A stretch of DNA of 64,000 bases from Amycolatopsis taiwanensis DSM 45107 (GTDB lineage: Bacteria; Actinomycetota; Actinomycetes; Mycobacteriales; Pseudonocardiaceae), in NCBI RefSeq assembly GCF_000519205.1, contig NZ_JAFB01000004.1:379914-443913 (forward strand), given 5' to 3'. The notes beneath the pieces were generated by a model. That model did no database searches. It had not been told where the DNA came from and saw only the letters and a list, made by a program, of their open reading frames with translations. Each line of letters begins with the position of its first letter. The stretch's first letter is position 1. A program made the translations under genes and the position numbers. Shown in pieces: positions 1 through 8,152 of the stretch.

Positions 1-2449
1 CCACCGTGCGAACACCGCTGGCCAGCAGCGCGCCGGCGAACCCGAGCGCCTCCTCGCCCGGCCGGATGTGGCTGCTCGCGAGTTCGCACGCGGCGAGCAC
101 GACCTGCTCCGGAGGCCGGCTCAGCCGGGCGGTCTCGTGGGCGAACAGCGGCCCGTCGACCAGTTCGAGCCGGGAGAACAACGCGTTCGCCGGCTCGTGC
201 GCACCGTGCGCGACCAGGTGCGCGAGCCCGGCCCCGTCGAGCGCGTCGAGCACCGCCCGGCTGGTGGCGCGCTCGCCGTCGACCAGCATGGCCTCGGGAT
301 ACACCGACCGCAGGGTGCCCACCTCACCGACCGCGCCCGGCACCCCGGGACCGCCGACCAGCAGTACCAGGTCGGTCCGGATGCGCTGGTTCGCGGTCAT
401 CCAGGCGGTCGCGGACGGCGCGATCGACAGCGGGCGTCCACGCAGTGACGGCAGAGCCGCCCACGGCAACGCGTACAGCGAACCGATCGGCACGATGACC
501 AGCTCACGGTCCCCGATGACATCGGCCAGCGGCCCCATGAGGACTTCGTCCAGCAGGCTCGCGCGTTTCTGGGCGGACGCGGTGACGGCGGAGACCAGCG
601 GGGCAGGCAGGTGATCCGGCGCCAGCGCGTTCAGGTCGGCGTGCAGCTGCTTGGTGATCTCCTCGGTGCCGACCGAGGAACCCATGCGCACCAGCCGGAA
701 TCGCCCGTCGCGCACGACCACGGCCACGAGGCGGTCGCCGTGCGCGGAAATGCTCACCATGACCCGGTCGCCCAGCTGCGCGGCGACCTCCTCGGGCGAA
801 CTCACCGGGCGCGGCCGTCCCCACGGGCTGGCGTACCACCCGAGCCGCGACGCCTCGCGCCGAAGCTTGCCGTACCGCTGTTCGAACGCGCCGACCGGCT
901 TGCTCTCCAACCGGTTCTGCTGCGCCATCCGTTGCACGTGCCGCATTTCGGTGATCAGTCGCGCCAGCACCGGATCGTCGATGGCGGGCAACGGCTCGTA
1001 CCGGTACACCTGCGCGCGAGTGCGCTCCTGCCAGGCGAAGACCCGCCGTGCGCCGGCGTGACCACGCGCGTTCTCCAGCACGGTCCGCACGGCGAGCCGG
1101 CCGAGTTCCTCGCCGTGCACGGCCGTGCCGCACACCAGGTCCAGCCCACCCATCCGGTCGCGGACCCGGGACAACTCGGTGAACCCGGCGCGCGCCTGGG
1201 CGAGCGCAACCCGTGATTCGCCTTGTGCCACCGCGAGTTCCGCCCGGCAGAGGCGGCGCAGCATGGTGTGGTCGACCGGGGTCGTCTGCCGCGACTTCGG
1301 CACCCGTGCCAGCAGTTCCTCGGCGGTGGAGACCTCACCCCGCCGCAGGTGCAGGCGCACCGCGACCAGCCGGGCCACCGCCGCTTCGTCGCGCAAACCC
1401 AGTTCCGCCAACTGTCCGGCATGCTCGACGAGTTGCCTGGTCAACCGCAGCGGCGGGCGGCGACCGCTTTCGAGGACCTCCAGCGCGTCGGCACGCAACC
1501 TGGTCAGCGCGGCCACTTCGGCCCAGGGCACGTTGCGCCGGCGGACGAACAGCCGCCGGGCCACGGTCGCGCATTGCCTTGCCAGCGCGAAATCGCCGTC
1601 GAGAATGGCGGCAGCGGCCCGGAACACCTCGGCTTCGGCCAGATCCTGGAACACCCGGTTGCGCCGGAACTCGGGGATGGCGTCGTTGAGGTGCCGGGCG
1701 GCTTCCTCGGCCAGCCCCGCGGTGAGCATCGCCCTCGCCTGGTCGAGGCGCAGGCGCGGCAGGGAACCGGGCCCGACCTCCTCGAAGATCCGGGCGGCTT
1801 CCTCGTAATGGCGAAGCGCTTCCGGAATGTCCCCGACGAGCTGCGACCGGTCGCCGAGATTGTGGCGTGCCTTGGCTTCCAGCACGCGATGCCCGTACTT
1901 GACGGCGAGTTCCAGGCACCGGTTGAGGTCGCCGAGCGCGGCTTCCGGGTCGCTCATGAGCAGGTGCACGTAAGCCCGGTTCAACAGGTTCGCGGTCAGC
2001 AGCCGCCGGTCGTCGCCGGTGTCGCGATCGACCTTCGGCAGGTGTTCGTCGAAGAGGGACAGTGATTCAGCGAGGCGGCCGGCACGCAAGTACACGACCG
2101 CCTGCTGCAGACCGACAATCGACTGGAGAGTGCCTCGCTCGGATTCGGGCGGCATGCGCGCCAGGACAGGCTTCGCGGCGTCCAGGTGCGCCAGACCGGT
2201 TTCCAGGGACTTCGTTTCGGCCTCGGCGGAGGCGAGGCTGATCAGAATCCGGGCACGTACCGCCAGCGCCTCCGGATCGCCGTTTTCCGTGCTGGTAGGG
2301 CCTTCGGCGAGGTCAAGGCGCCGCAACGCGCGCTGCAGCAGGCGTGCCGCGACCGCCGGACCATGGTCCTCGGCGACGTCCCGGGCACGCTGATAGAGGT
2401 CGCCAGCGTCAGCCACGGCGCGGAGCTGGCGGGATGGGTGCACGGACAC
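1..2449 (-). CDS. TPR-CHAT domain protein (3' end beyond window)
   Basis: An open frame of about 816 codons runs off the left edge. The N-terminal two thirds is helical and repetitive, with TPR-like segments such as 'EALRHYEEAARIFEEVG'. The last part is a CHAT domain (caspase HetF associated with TPRs), a caspase-fold cysteine protease. The expected catalytic pair is visible: His in 'HLVAHGAHEP' and Cys in 'VVLAACELASS', about 50 and 25 residues before the window edge. Such proteins act in the cytoplasm, usually as signal-activated proteases in conflict or cell-death systems. The GTG at 2449 is my best start, because no ATG lies upstream before the preceding stop and no clear ribosome site is seen; a second in-frame GTG is at 2443. 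It follows the small gene at 2500-2958 by about 50 nt and looks like the last gene of the protease operon. Confidence 0.85.
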   Translation of the reverse strand, partial: MSVHPSRQLRAVADAGDLYQRARDVAEDHGPAVAARLLQRALRRLDLAEGPTSTENGDPEALAVRARILISLASAEAETKSLETGLAHLDAAKPVLARMPPESERGTLQSIVGLQQAVVYLRAGRLAESLSLFDEHLPKVDRDTGDDRRLLTANLLNRAYVHLLMSDPEAALGDLNRCLELAVKYGHRVLEAKARHNLGDRSQLVGDIPEALRHYEEAARIFEEVGPGSLPRLRLDQARAMLTAGLAEEAARHLNDAIPEFRRNRVFQDLAEAEVFRAAAAILDGDFALARQCATVARRLFVRRRNVPWAEVAALTRLRADALEVLESGRRPPLRLTRQLVEHAGQLAELGLRDEAAVARLVAVRLHLRRGEVSTAEELLARVPKSRQTTPVDHTMLRRLCRAELAVAQGESRVALAQARAGFTELSRVRDRMGGLDLVCGTAVHGEELGRLAVRTVLENARGHAGARRVFAWQERTRAQVYRYEPLPAIDDPVLARLITEMRHVQRMAQQNRLESKPVGAFEQRYGKLRREASRLGWYASPWGRPRPVSSPEEVAAQLGDRVMVSISAHGDRLVAVVVRDGRFRLVRMGSSVGTEEITKQLHADLNALAPDHLPAPLVSAVTASAQKRASLLDEVLMGPLADVIGDRELVIVPIGSLYALPWAALPSLRGRPLSIAPSATAWMTANQRIRTDLVLLVGGPGVPGAVGEVGTLRSVYPEAMLVDGERATSRAVLDALDGAGLAHLVAHGAHEPANALFSRLELVDGPLFAHETARLSRPPEQVVLAACELASSHIRPGEEALGFAGALLASGVRTV

Positions 2450-2499
2450 GCGATCTATCTGAGCACATCGCAGCCAGCCGTGGTACGCCCGGTAACCGC

Positions 2500-2958
2500 T
2501 TACAGCACCACCGCCGGGGTGACCACCGTTCGCCCCCCGAAGCCCGCCACCGAGATGACGATCTGGGTGACGCCGTGCGGCACGTCTTCCAGGACGAACC
2601 GGCCGTCCTCGTCGGCCGTCGTCGAAGTCGACCCGTGGTCGGCGACGCGCACCTCGACCCCGTGCCGGCCGCCGGGCACCAGCCAGCCGTCGATCCGGTG
2701 GAAGCGGCCGATCTTGGTGAGGTTGATCATCACGGTCAAATCGCTGACGCTGAAGGTGATCGTGCCTTGGTCCACGCTGCTGCGCACCCCGGCGAGCTGC
2801 CCCGCCCGCTCCCACCGGGCCACCTCGACGTCGAGATCTTCCAGTTCCAGCGCGAACTGGACCCGCTCGACCAGCCCGGCCGGCGGCGGGTCGACCAGGT
2901 CGATGATCCGGCTCAGCTCCGCGAACAGCGCCTCATCGTCGTGCTGGGTGTCGTTCAT
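2500..2958 (-). CDS. Small acidic protein with C-terminal beta domain, unknown function
   Basis: The 152-residue product has an acidic helical N-terminus (MNDTQHDDEALFAELSRI) and a beta-rich C-terminal half (about residues 95-150). The latter contains 'GRHGVEVRVADHGST', 'DEDGRFVLEDVPHGV' and 'TQIVISVAGFGGRTVVTP', the pattern of a carboxypeptidase-regulatory or transthyretin-like beta sandwich. Its ATG overlaps the sigma factor stop (ATGA at 2955-2958), so the two are translationally coupled. It ends about 50 nt before the TPR-CHAT gene. Position between an ECF sigma factor and a CHAT protein suggests an accessory or adaptor role in that system. No signal peptide or membrane segment is seen. 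The function is inferred from context only. Confidence 0.8.
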   Translation of the reverse strand: MNDTQHDDEALFAELSRIIDLVDPPPAGLVERVQFALELEDLDVEVARWERAGQLAGVRSSVDQGTITFSVSDLTVMINLTKIGRFHRIDGWLVPGGRHGVEVRVADHGSTSTTADEDGRFVLEDVPHGVTQIVISVAGFGGRTVVTPAVVL

Positions 2959-3659
2959 ACGCCGTCCCCTTCGGTGTCCAGCAGTTCGCGCAGCGACTTC
3001 AGGCAGCGGCCGCGGTTCGGGCCAATACTCCCCCTGGGTATCCCGAGCATATCGGCGACGACGCGGTACTCCGCCCGGCCGGCGAGCACCGTCAACCGCA
3101 GAAGTTCCTGACACCGCTGCGAAAGTCTGCCGAAGGCCCACCAGATCCGGCGGTCCCGCTCGTTGCGCAGGACCTCCGCCTCGGGCGCGGGTTGCGGGCT
3201 CTGGACGGCTTCGGCGATCTCGTCGGTGAGCGGCACCGGCTGGGGCTTGCGGCCGTGGGCCCGCAGCGCCTCGCGCCGGGCGGTGGTGACCAGCCAGCCC
3301 GCCAGCGCCTTCGGCTCCCGGACCTGGTCCAGGTGGCTGAACAGGTTCAGCCACACGCTCTGCACCACGTCCTCGGCCGTGTGCTGGTCCAGCCCCTGGC
3401 CCCGCGCGACGTTCCACACCAGTGGCGTGAGCTCACTGACCAGCCGGTTCATCGCCTGGCGGTGGCCCGCACGGATCGCCCGCAGGCACACCTCGAACAG
3501 CTCTGGGCCGTGCAGCCCCTCCCACGGAGGGTCCGCCTCGGCGATTCGAGCTTCCGTCACCGCTTTCACCCACACTCTCAGTGGTTCTCTCAAGGTCGGC
3601 GCTGGAAGTATCTTGGGGCCCATCACCAATGAGAGCGGCCGCGTGTCCATCAGATACAT
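2955..3659 (-). CDS. RNA polymerase ECF-type sigma-70 factor
   Basis: The 234-residue protein carries sigma region 2 at about residues 75-135, including 'DQHTAEDVVQSVWLNLF' and the DNA-melting helix 'ALAGWLVTTARREALRA'. Region 4 lies at about 170-225, with 'LSQRCQELLRL' and the helix-turn-helix 'YRVVADMLGIPRGSIG'. Region 3 is absent, as expected for an ECF factor. An N-terminal extension of about 60 residues is unusual; later Met codons (MDTRPLSL, MGPKILPA) are alternative starts. The gene begins about 4 nt after the chagasin-like gene and ends in an ATGA overlap with the next gene. No membrane anti-sigma gene is adjacent, so control may run through the protease or CHAT neighbours (inference). 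Confidence 0.88.
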   Translation of the reverse strand: MYLMDTRPLSLVMGPKILPAPTLREPLRVWVKAVTEARIAEADPPWEGLHGPELFEVCLRAIRAGHRQAMNRLVSELTPLVWNVARGQGLDQHTAEDVVQSVWLNLFSHLDQVREPKALAGWLVTTARREALRAHGRKPQPVPLTDEIAEAVQSPQPAPEAEVLRNERDRRIWWAFGRLSQRCQELLRLTVLAGRAEYRVVADMLGIPRGSIGPNRGRCLKSLRELLDTEGDGV

Positions 3660-3663
3660 GGAA

Positions 3664-4029
3664 TCACCCGTTCGGCCTAGTGTTGTCGGTCACAGACAAC
3701 CTGAAGGTGATCGAACGGTGCGGCTGCGGCTCCCACGGCCGGCCCAACTCTGCCCAGATGTGGTGCCGGCCGGCGCCGACGATGTCGAGCGCCAGCCGGC
3801 GTACCCCCCCTTTACCCGGTGGCCCCTCCCCCACCGCGGCCACCACACCACCCGAGCGGTCGTCGCCTCGTACGTACTCATCGGCGACCACGCGGACCGC
3901 GTCCGACAGGTGCCAGTGCCACCGGTAACCCGAGGTCCGAACCTCCGGGAGCGTGAGCTCCACGGTGTCGCCGACGTGCAGTTCCGTCGTCTCCCCCGCG
4001 TCGGCCTGCGACAGCCGGACCAGTGACAC
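3664..4029 (-). CDS. Chagasin/I42-family cysteine protease inhibitor
   Basis: The 121-residue protein matches the chagasin fold by its three inhibitory loops. These are 'RTSGYRWHW' (usually NPTTGYxW) near residue 31, the glycine-rich 'GEGPPGKGG' near 67, and 'GRPWEP' near 97. Chagasins bind papain-family (C1) proteases with these loops. A C1 protease gene lies two genes upstream in the same operon, so a protease and its own inhibitor are very likely encoded together. I start at the second of two adjacent GTG codons (4029), which sits 5 nt after AAGGAG; the first GTG at 4032 would be too close. No signal peptide is present, so it acts in the cytoplasm like its putative target. Confidence 0.82.
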   Translation of the reverse strand: MSLVRLSQADAGETTELHVGDTVELTLPEVRTSGYRWHWHLSDAVRVVADEYVRGDDRSGGVVAAVGEGPPGKGGVRRLALDIVGAGRHHIWAELGRPWEPQPHRSITFRLSVTDNTRPNG

Positions 4030-4124
4030 CACTTCTCCTTCCGCGTTCCCTCGGGGTTTGGTGGCGGCTGGCGGCCCCCTCGGCTGCCAGCCACCACCGT
4101 TCCTGGTCCGACCCGGCCCTTGGG

Positions 4125-4865
4125 TCAGACCAGGAGCTGATCGATCTGTCCGTGAGCGTCTTCGTGGAACGACACGGGCAGCCCGTTGGCCCGCGCCAGC
4201 AACGCGAGCGTGATCAGCGCACCGTGCCCCGCTTCCGCACCGGCCAGCCGCTTCCACCCGATACCGGACACGAGCGCCCACACTCCGGGTGCCGTGCTCG
4301 ACGACCACAGTTGCGTGATGACCCCGGTACGCGCCGGACTGACGTCCCGAGCGACGCCGTTGCCGTTCGGCTGCACCAGAGCGCTCCCGTCGGATCCCGC
4401 GCTCGTCGTGTTGGGACGGCTCACTGTGACCACTGTGGACGGCGGAGTGTTGGGGCTCCAGTTGCCATCCGGGGTAACCGTCGCAGGCGGCGTGTTCGGA
4501 CTCCAGTTCCCGTCCGGAGTCGCCGTCTTGGGTGGCGTGTTGGGGCTCCAGTTGCCATCCGGGGTAACCGTCGCAGGCGGCGTGTTCGGACTCCAGTTGC
4601 CATCCGGAGTCGCCGTCTTGGGTGGCGTGTTCGGACTCCAGTTACCCGACGGGGCCACTGTGGACGGAGGCGTGTTCGGACTCCAGTTACCCGACGGGGC
4701 CACTGTGGACGGAGGCGTGTTCGGGCTCCAGTTCCCATCCGGAGTCGCCGTCGCAGGCGGCGTGTTGGGGCTCCAGTTGCCCGCCGGGCTCGCCTGCGCC
4801 TCCTCGTTCCCAGCGGCGGCGTCCTCGGGGTCCACCGCGGGCGGGTCCATCTCGCTCGTCGTCAT
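4125..4865 (-). CDS. Proline-rich tandem-repeat protein with C-terminal globular domain
   Basis: The 246-residue product starts at an ATG preceded by GGAGAGGGAG. After an acidic N-terminus it has eight tandem copies of a 14-15 residue unit with invariant core GNWSPNTPP (about residues 27-145), separated by variants of ATVTPD, STVAPS and KTATPD. A C-terminal domain of about 85 residues follows, containing 'GVITQLWSSSTAPGVWALVSGIGWKRL'-type hydrophobic stretches. DNA repeats are highly similar, so copy number can probably change. The gene lies 25 nt downstream of the papain-like protease and upstream of the chagasin gene. The repeat block may be an extended linker, a protease substrate or a scaffold; none of these is shown. 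I do not recognise a named family. Confidence 0.8.
   Translation of the reverse strand: MTTSEMDPPAVDPEDAAAGNEEAQASPAGNWSPNTPPATATPDGNWSPNTPPSTVAPSGNWSPNTPPSTVAPSGNWSPNTPPKTATPDGNWSPNTPPATVTPDGNWSPNTPPKTATPDGNWSPNTPPATVTPDGNWSPNTPPSTVVTVSRPNTTSAGSDGSALVQPNGNGVARDVSPARTGVITQLWSSSTAPGVWALVSGIGWKRLAGAEAGHGALITLALLARANGLPVSFHEDAHGQIDQLLV
4380..4790 (-). repeat. 45-nt in-frame coding repeat array (8 copies)
   Basis: Eight imperfect 42-45 nt units encode the GNWSPNTPP repeats. Neighbouring units such as those starting near 4621 and 4672 are almost identical at DNA level. Unit length is a multiple of three, so gain or loss of units keeps the frame. Confidence 0.85.
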
Positions 4866-4890
4866 GCTTTCGCTCCCTCTCCAGGACACG

Positions 4891-6039
4891 TCAGTAGGTC
4901 GTCTGCACCGCAAGCAGTTCGTTGCCGCCGACGAACGGGGCTACGGGGTAGCCGCCCGCCCGCGCACCCGCCAGCAGCGCGAGTTGCTTCCCGGTGTTGC
5001 CTGGCTCACTCCGAAGCCGGGCCCAGCCGAGGTTCTCCAGGTACGCCCATCCGCCGTCGCGGGCGGAGGCGAACAGCCTCAGCGCGCGCTGTGCGGGCAG
5101 CCACGCACGCAGGGCCACGCCGGTGCAGCCGAGAGTGGTCGGCCGCGGGTCCGGATAGTCCTCGATATAGCCCTCGCCGTAGGCGATCCGGAAGAATCCC
5201 CGCTCACCCCAGTTCGTACCCCACGAGTTCTTCGCGATCCAGCAGCCCTGATCGTCGTCCCAGCCGATCAGGGCGACGGCATGTCCGCCGACGCTCTGCT
5301 CGGTGGTGGGCCGATAGATTCCGCCGGTGTAGTGGAAGAAGTCGTCGTAGAGAACCATGCACGTGGTCACCGGGCCGTAGGCGTAGATGTGGTGCTTGAT
5401 CTCGGCCGGCTTGCGCGTGAGGTCCACGACGTTCTCGGCGTGTGCCAAGCGGTTGGGCCAGTCCGGATTGAGCGAACCGGTCCCGTCCTCGTGGTAGGGC
5501 CAGTAGTCCTCGAAGGTCACCCCGCCGGTGACGCAGTCACCGAACACCTCGTCCGGCCACGCTCCGCCCTCTTCTTCACCGGGACGTTGCGCTTCATAGC
5601 CGAAGAAGAGGTGCGCCTCGGACAGGTCCAGGTCCAACCCGGACACCCGTCTCGAGTAGGCCGCGGTGCCCTCGATCGTGGCAGCGACCGCGAAGGCCGT
5701 GCAGGAACCGCGCTCGCCTTGATCCTTGACCGGGGTCAGGTAATCGCCGCCGCAGGCGCTGCGCAGGTCGAACGCCCGCGGAAGCCGTTCGGTGGGCGCA
5801 TGCGCCGCGATGCAGCGCTGGCCGGCCGCCCCGAGCGCGGATTCGGTCATCTCCCCCCGCAGGTTCGACCTGCGTTCGACCTCTTCCACGCTCGGGGCCG
5901 GCACCCCCAGTCGCGCCCGGCGCGACCGTCCCCCAAGCCGGCTGAGCCCCGTCTCGCCCGCACGCCACGGATCCCCCAAGGCGGCAAGGGAATCGCGGAC
6001 AGCCGCGAGTTCCTCTTCCAGGGACCAGGCGGAGCTCAT
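4891..6039 (-). CDS. C1A papain-family cysteine protease, cytoplasmic
   Basis: The 382-residue protein has a complete papain catalytic set. The oxyanion Gln107 and nucleophile Cys113 are in 'VKDQGERGSCTAFA', His253 is in 'VGGHAVALIGW', and Asn271 is in 'KNSWGTNWGERGFFRI'. An N-terminal region of about 85 residues resembles a short pro-region. There is no signal peptide or membrane segment, which is unusual because most bacterial C1 proteases are exported. About 80 residues follow the protease core, ending in 'VGGNELLAVQTTY'. It is the first gene of a six-gene co-directional set that includes a chagasin-type inhibitor, an ECF sigma factor and a CHAT protein. That arrangement suggests an intracellular, inhibitor-controlled protease. 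Confidence 0.9.
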   Translation of the reverse strand: MSSAWSLEEELAAVRDSLAALGDPWRAGETGLSRLGGRSRRARLGVPAPSVEEVERRSNLRGEMTESALGAAGQRCIAAHAPTERLPRAFDLRSACGGDYLTPVKDQGERGSCTAFAVAATIEGTAAYSRRVSGLDLDLSEAHLFFGYEAQRPGEEEGGAWPDEVFGDCVTGGVTFEDYWPYHEDGTGSLNPDWPNRLAHAENVVDLTRKPAEIKHHIYAYGPVTTCMVLYDDFFHYTGGIYRPTTEQSVGGHAVALIGWDDDQGCWIAKNSWGTNWGERGFFRIAYGEGYIEDYPDPRPTTLGCTGVALRAWLPAQRALRLFASARDGGWAYLENLGWARLRSEPGNTGKQLALLAGARAGGYPVAPFVGGNELLAVQTTY

Positions 6040-6276
6040 GTGTGCAACCTCCAGAGGGGGTTCAACTAGCCGACGCCTTTATGACGCGTCAGTACCCCCG
6101 CCAGATACACACCGGGATCCCTTTTTCCAAAGTCGCAGGTCTGCCCGGGTAGGTTCACCCATTCGGACCAACACGTTCCCACCGTGGCACCTATCCGCTG
6201 TTCACTAAGAGTGCGCAAGTGACTCGTTCGTGTCGGATTTCGGCGGTAACAGGTCATTCGTGCCACCCACAGAGGG

Positions 6277-6912
6277 CTACCCCTTCGCTACCGAAACAGG
6301 TACGCCGGCCAGTGAGCCGTCCGCGGCCGCACTCAGCAGGTAACCGGCCAGATCCGCTCTCCCGATATTGAAGCTCCCGCGCACGTTGGCGCCGACGCGG
6401 CTGGCGACCCGCCCGGTGCGTGGCCGGTCGTTCAACTTCGGCGGGCGCACGATGGTCCAGTCGAGATCGCTCGCCCGCACCAGCTCCTCCATCGCCGCCA
6501 TGTCCGCGTAGCCGTCCCGGAGGATGCGGATCAGTACCGGCTTGAACATCCGGCCCACGAAGAAGCTGTCCCCTTCGGTGTGCATGCCGCTGTTGCTGAC
6601 CACGACGAGCCGGCGCGTTCCCGCGGCGGCCATCGCGGCCATGATGCCGCGTGTCCCGTCACGACAGATGACGCTCGGCCCGCGACCGCGTGGCCCGAGT
6701 GCCGAGATCACCGCGTCCCGCCCGGCGACCACCTCGATGATCGAGGCCGGGTCGAGCACGTCCGCGGTGACCACGTCGAGTAGTTCGTGCCCGGCGACGG
6801 CGAGCCGCGCGGGGTCGCGAACGACGGCGGTCACCTGGTGTCCCGCCCGCAGCCCCTGCTTGACCACCTCGGTCCCGGTTCCGCCGGTGGCGCCGAAAAC
6901 GGTGAGTTTCAT
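6277..6912 (-). CDS. NAD(P)-binding oxidoreductase (NmrA/SDR-like)
   Basis: The 211-residue protein opens with the Rossmann motif 'MKLTVFGATGGTGTEVV' and continues as an atypical short-chain dehydrogenase of the NmrA/biliverdin reductase-B-like type ('AVISALGPRG', 'RRLVVVSNSGM', 'LDWTIVRPPKL'). Such proteins reduce small substrates or act as redox sensors; the substrate is not predictable. The ATG at 6912 is preceded by an optimal AGGAGGAG. It is divergent from a TetR gene across a 91-bp region with two similar TetR-type half-palindromic sites, so it is the probable target of that repressor. Confidence 0.85.
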   Translation of the reverse strand: MKLTVFGATGGTGTEVVKQGLRAGHQVTAVVRDPARLAVAGHELLDVVTADVLDPASIIEVVAGRDAVISALGPRGRGPSVICRDGTRGIMAAMAAAGTRRLVVVSNSGMHTEGDSFFVGRMFKPVLIRILRDGYADMAAMEELVRASDLDWTIVRPPKLNDRPRTGRVASRVGANVRGSFNIGRADLAGYLLSAAADGSLAGVPVSVAKG

Positions 6913-6925
6913 GACTCCTCCTGGG

Positions 6926-6970
6926 TTAGTGTTCACTCACCTGGCTATAGTTAGTGAGCATTTACTCACC
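6926..6970. promoter_or_regulatory. TetR operator pair in divergent promoter
   Basis: Two related sites, TTAGTGTTCACTCACC at 6926-6941 and TTAGTGAGCATTTACTCACC at 6951-6970, share TTAGTG and ACTCACC ends. They lie between the oxidoreductase and TetR start codons. This layout is typical of TetR autoregulation; binding itself is inferred. Confidence 0.65.
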
Positions 6971-7003
6971 CGTCAAGCGCGCGCTGAGAAGGGCCTGAGA
7001 ACC

Positions 7004-7633
7004 ATGGGAACACGGGAACAGATCCTGGCCGCGGCCGAGGAGATCATGCGGGAGCGGGGTTACGCCCGCGCCACGACCAAGGAGATCGCACGCGCCGCCG
7101 GGTACTCGGAAGCCGCGCTGTACAAACACTTCCAGGACAAGACCGAGATCTTTCTCGGGGTACTTTCCGAACGGATGCCGGCCTTCGGCGCGACCCTGGG
7201 TGAACTCACCGCGCAGGCCGGCAAGGGCAGCCTGCGCGCCCACCTGGTCCGGCTCGCCCGCAGCGCGCTCGACTTCTACACCGAGACCTTTCCGATCGCG
7301 GCCTCCGTGTTCTCCACCCGGGAACTGCTCGCCGCACACCGGAAGGCGTTGCGAGAACTGGGGCCGGGTCCGCGCGGTCCACAGATCGCCGTCGCCGACT
7401 ACCTGCGCGCCGAGCGGCGACTGGGCCGGCTACCCCGGACGACCGACGTCGACGCGATGGCCGCGCTCCTGCTCGGTGCCTGCTTCCAGCAGGCGTTCCT
7501 GATCCGGTTCGAGGACGCGAACCCGTCGTCCGAGGAACGGGACGCGCTGGCGAAGAGCCTGGTCAGGATTCTGCTTCCCGCTGCTGGAGCCAGCGCTCGA
7601 CCAGCCGGGACATCTCCACGGCCAGAAAACTGA
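7004..7633 (+). CDS. TetR-family transcriptional regulator
   Basis: The 209-residue protein starts 'MGTREQILAAAEEIMRERG' and has the TetR helix-turn-helix at about residues 22-45 ('TTKEIARAAGYSEAALYKHF'). A ligand-binding helical domain follows. Its ATG faces the NAD(P)-binding oxidoreductase gene, and paired operator-like sites lie between them, so it probably represses both. Its 3' end overlaps the convergent MarR/GbsR gene by 71 bp, which is unusual and could produce antisense interference. Confidence 0.88.
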   Translation: MGTREQILAAAEEIMRERGYARATTKEIARAAGYSEAALYKHFQDKTEIFLGVLSERMPAFGATLGELTAQAGKGSLRAHLVRLARSALDFYTETFPIAASVFSTRELLAAHRKALRELGPGPRGPQIAVADYLRAERRLGRLPRTTDVDAMAALLLGACFQQAFLIRFEDANPSSEERDALAKSLVRILLPAAGASARPAGTSPRPEN

Positions 7634-8060
7634 AGAAATCACGGGTTTCGGCCAGCCGGCGCCCACGGACGGTATCCGGGCCGACCGCCTGGACTCCCTC
7701 ATCGAGCGTGTCGCACAACGTCTGGAACATCTTGTCCCGGTCGCCAAGCGTGTGGTACCAGGCGTCGTCGCCGATGAAGTAATGGTCCCGCCGCTCGCCG
7801 GGTCGCCGCCCTCGCTGGACCATGCTGACCTGCATGAGGTACTTGACGGCACCGGAGACCGCGGCCGGACTGATGTTCAGCGCCTCGGCCACCCCGGCGG
7901 CGGTCAGGCCGGCCCCGTCCACCGTCAACAGCAGAGAGAAAACGCGCGCGGGCATCCGTGGCATGCCCGCGTCGGTCAGGAGGAGGGCGAACTTCTCCAC
8001 AAAGTGCAGCACCGCGTCGTCGGTGGCCGGATCACGTTGGGATTGCGGTCGACTCGACAT
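7563..8060 (-). CDS. GbsR/MarR-family transcriptional regulator
   Basis: The 165-residue protein has a winged helix at about residues 35-90 ('LTAAGVAEALNISPAAVSGAVKYL', then the wing 'RGRRPGERRDHYF'). The ATG at 8060 sits downstream of AGGAGAGG; an upstream in-frame start at 8096 is less likely. It is divergent from the ABC transporter operon, and a perfect 16-bp palindrome lies in the intergenic region, so it is the probable repressor of the exporter. The arrangement resembles drug- or peptide-efflux ABC systems controlled by a local MarR protein. Confidence 0.87.
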   Translation of the reverse strand: MSSRPQSQRDPATDDAVLHFVEKFALLLTDAGMPRMPARVFSLLLTVDGAGLTAAGVAEALNISPAAVSGAVKYLMQVSMVQRGRRPGERRDHYFIGDDAWYHTLGDRDKMFQTLCDTLDEGVQAVGPDTVRGRRLAETRDFFSFLAVEMSRLVERWLQQREAES

Positions 8061-8116
8061 CGGTCCATCCTCTCCTACGGCGGCGGGACCGCTCACCGAT
8101 CCCTAATTTTTCTATC

Positions 8117-8132
8117 TTCACAACTTTGTGAA
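8117..8132. promoter_or_regulatory. Perfect palindrome, probable GbsR/MarR operator
   Basis: TTCACAACTTTGTGAA has two exact 7-bp arms around a CT spacer. It lies 21 bp before the ABC ATPase start and 57 bp before the regulator start, in an AT-rich patch that also looks like a promoter (CTATCT, AATAAGTG). Confidence 0.7.
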
Positions 8133-8152
8133 ATAAGTGTAGCTTCGCCGCC

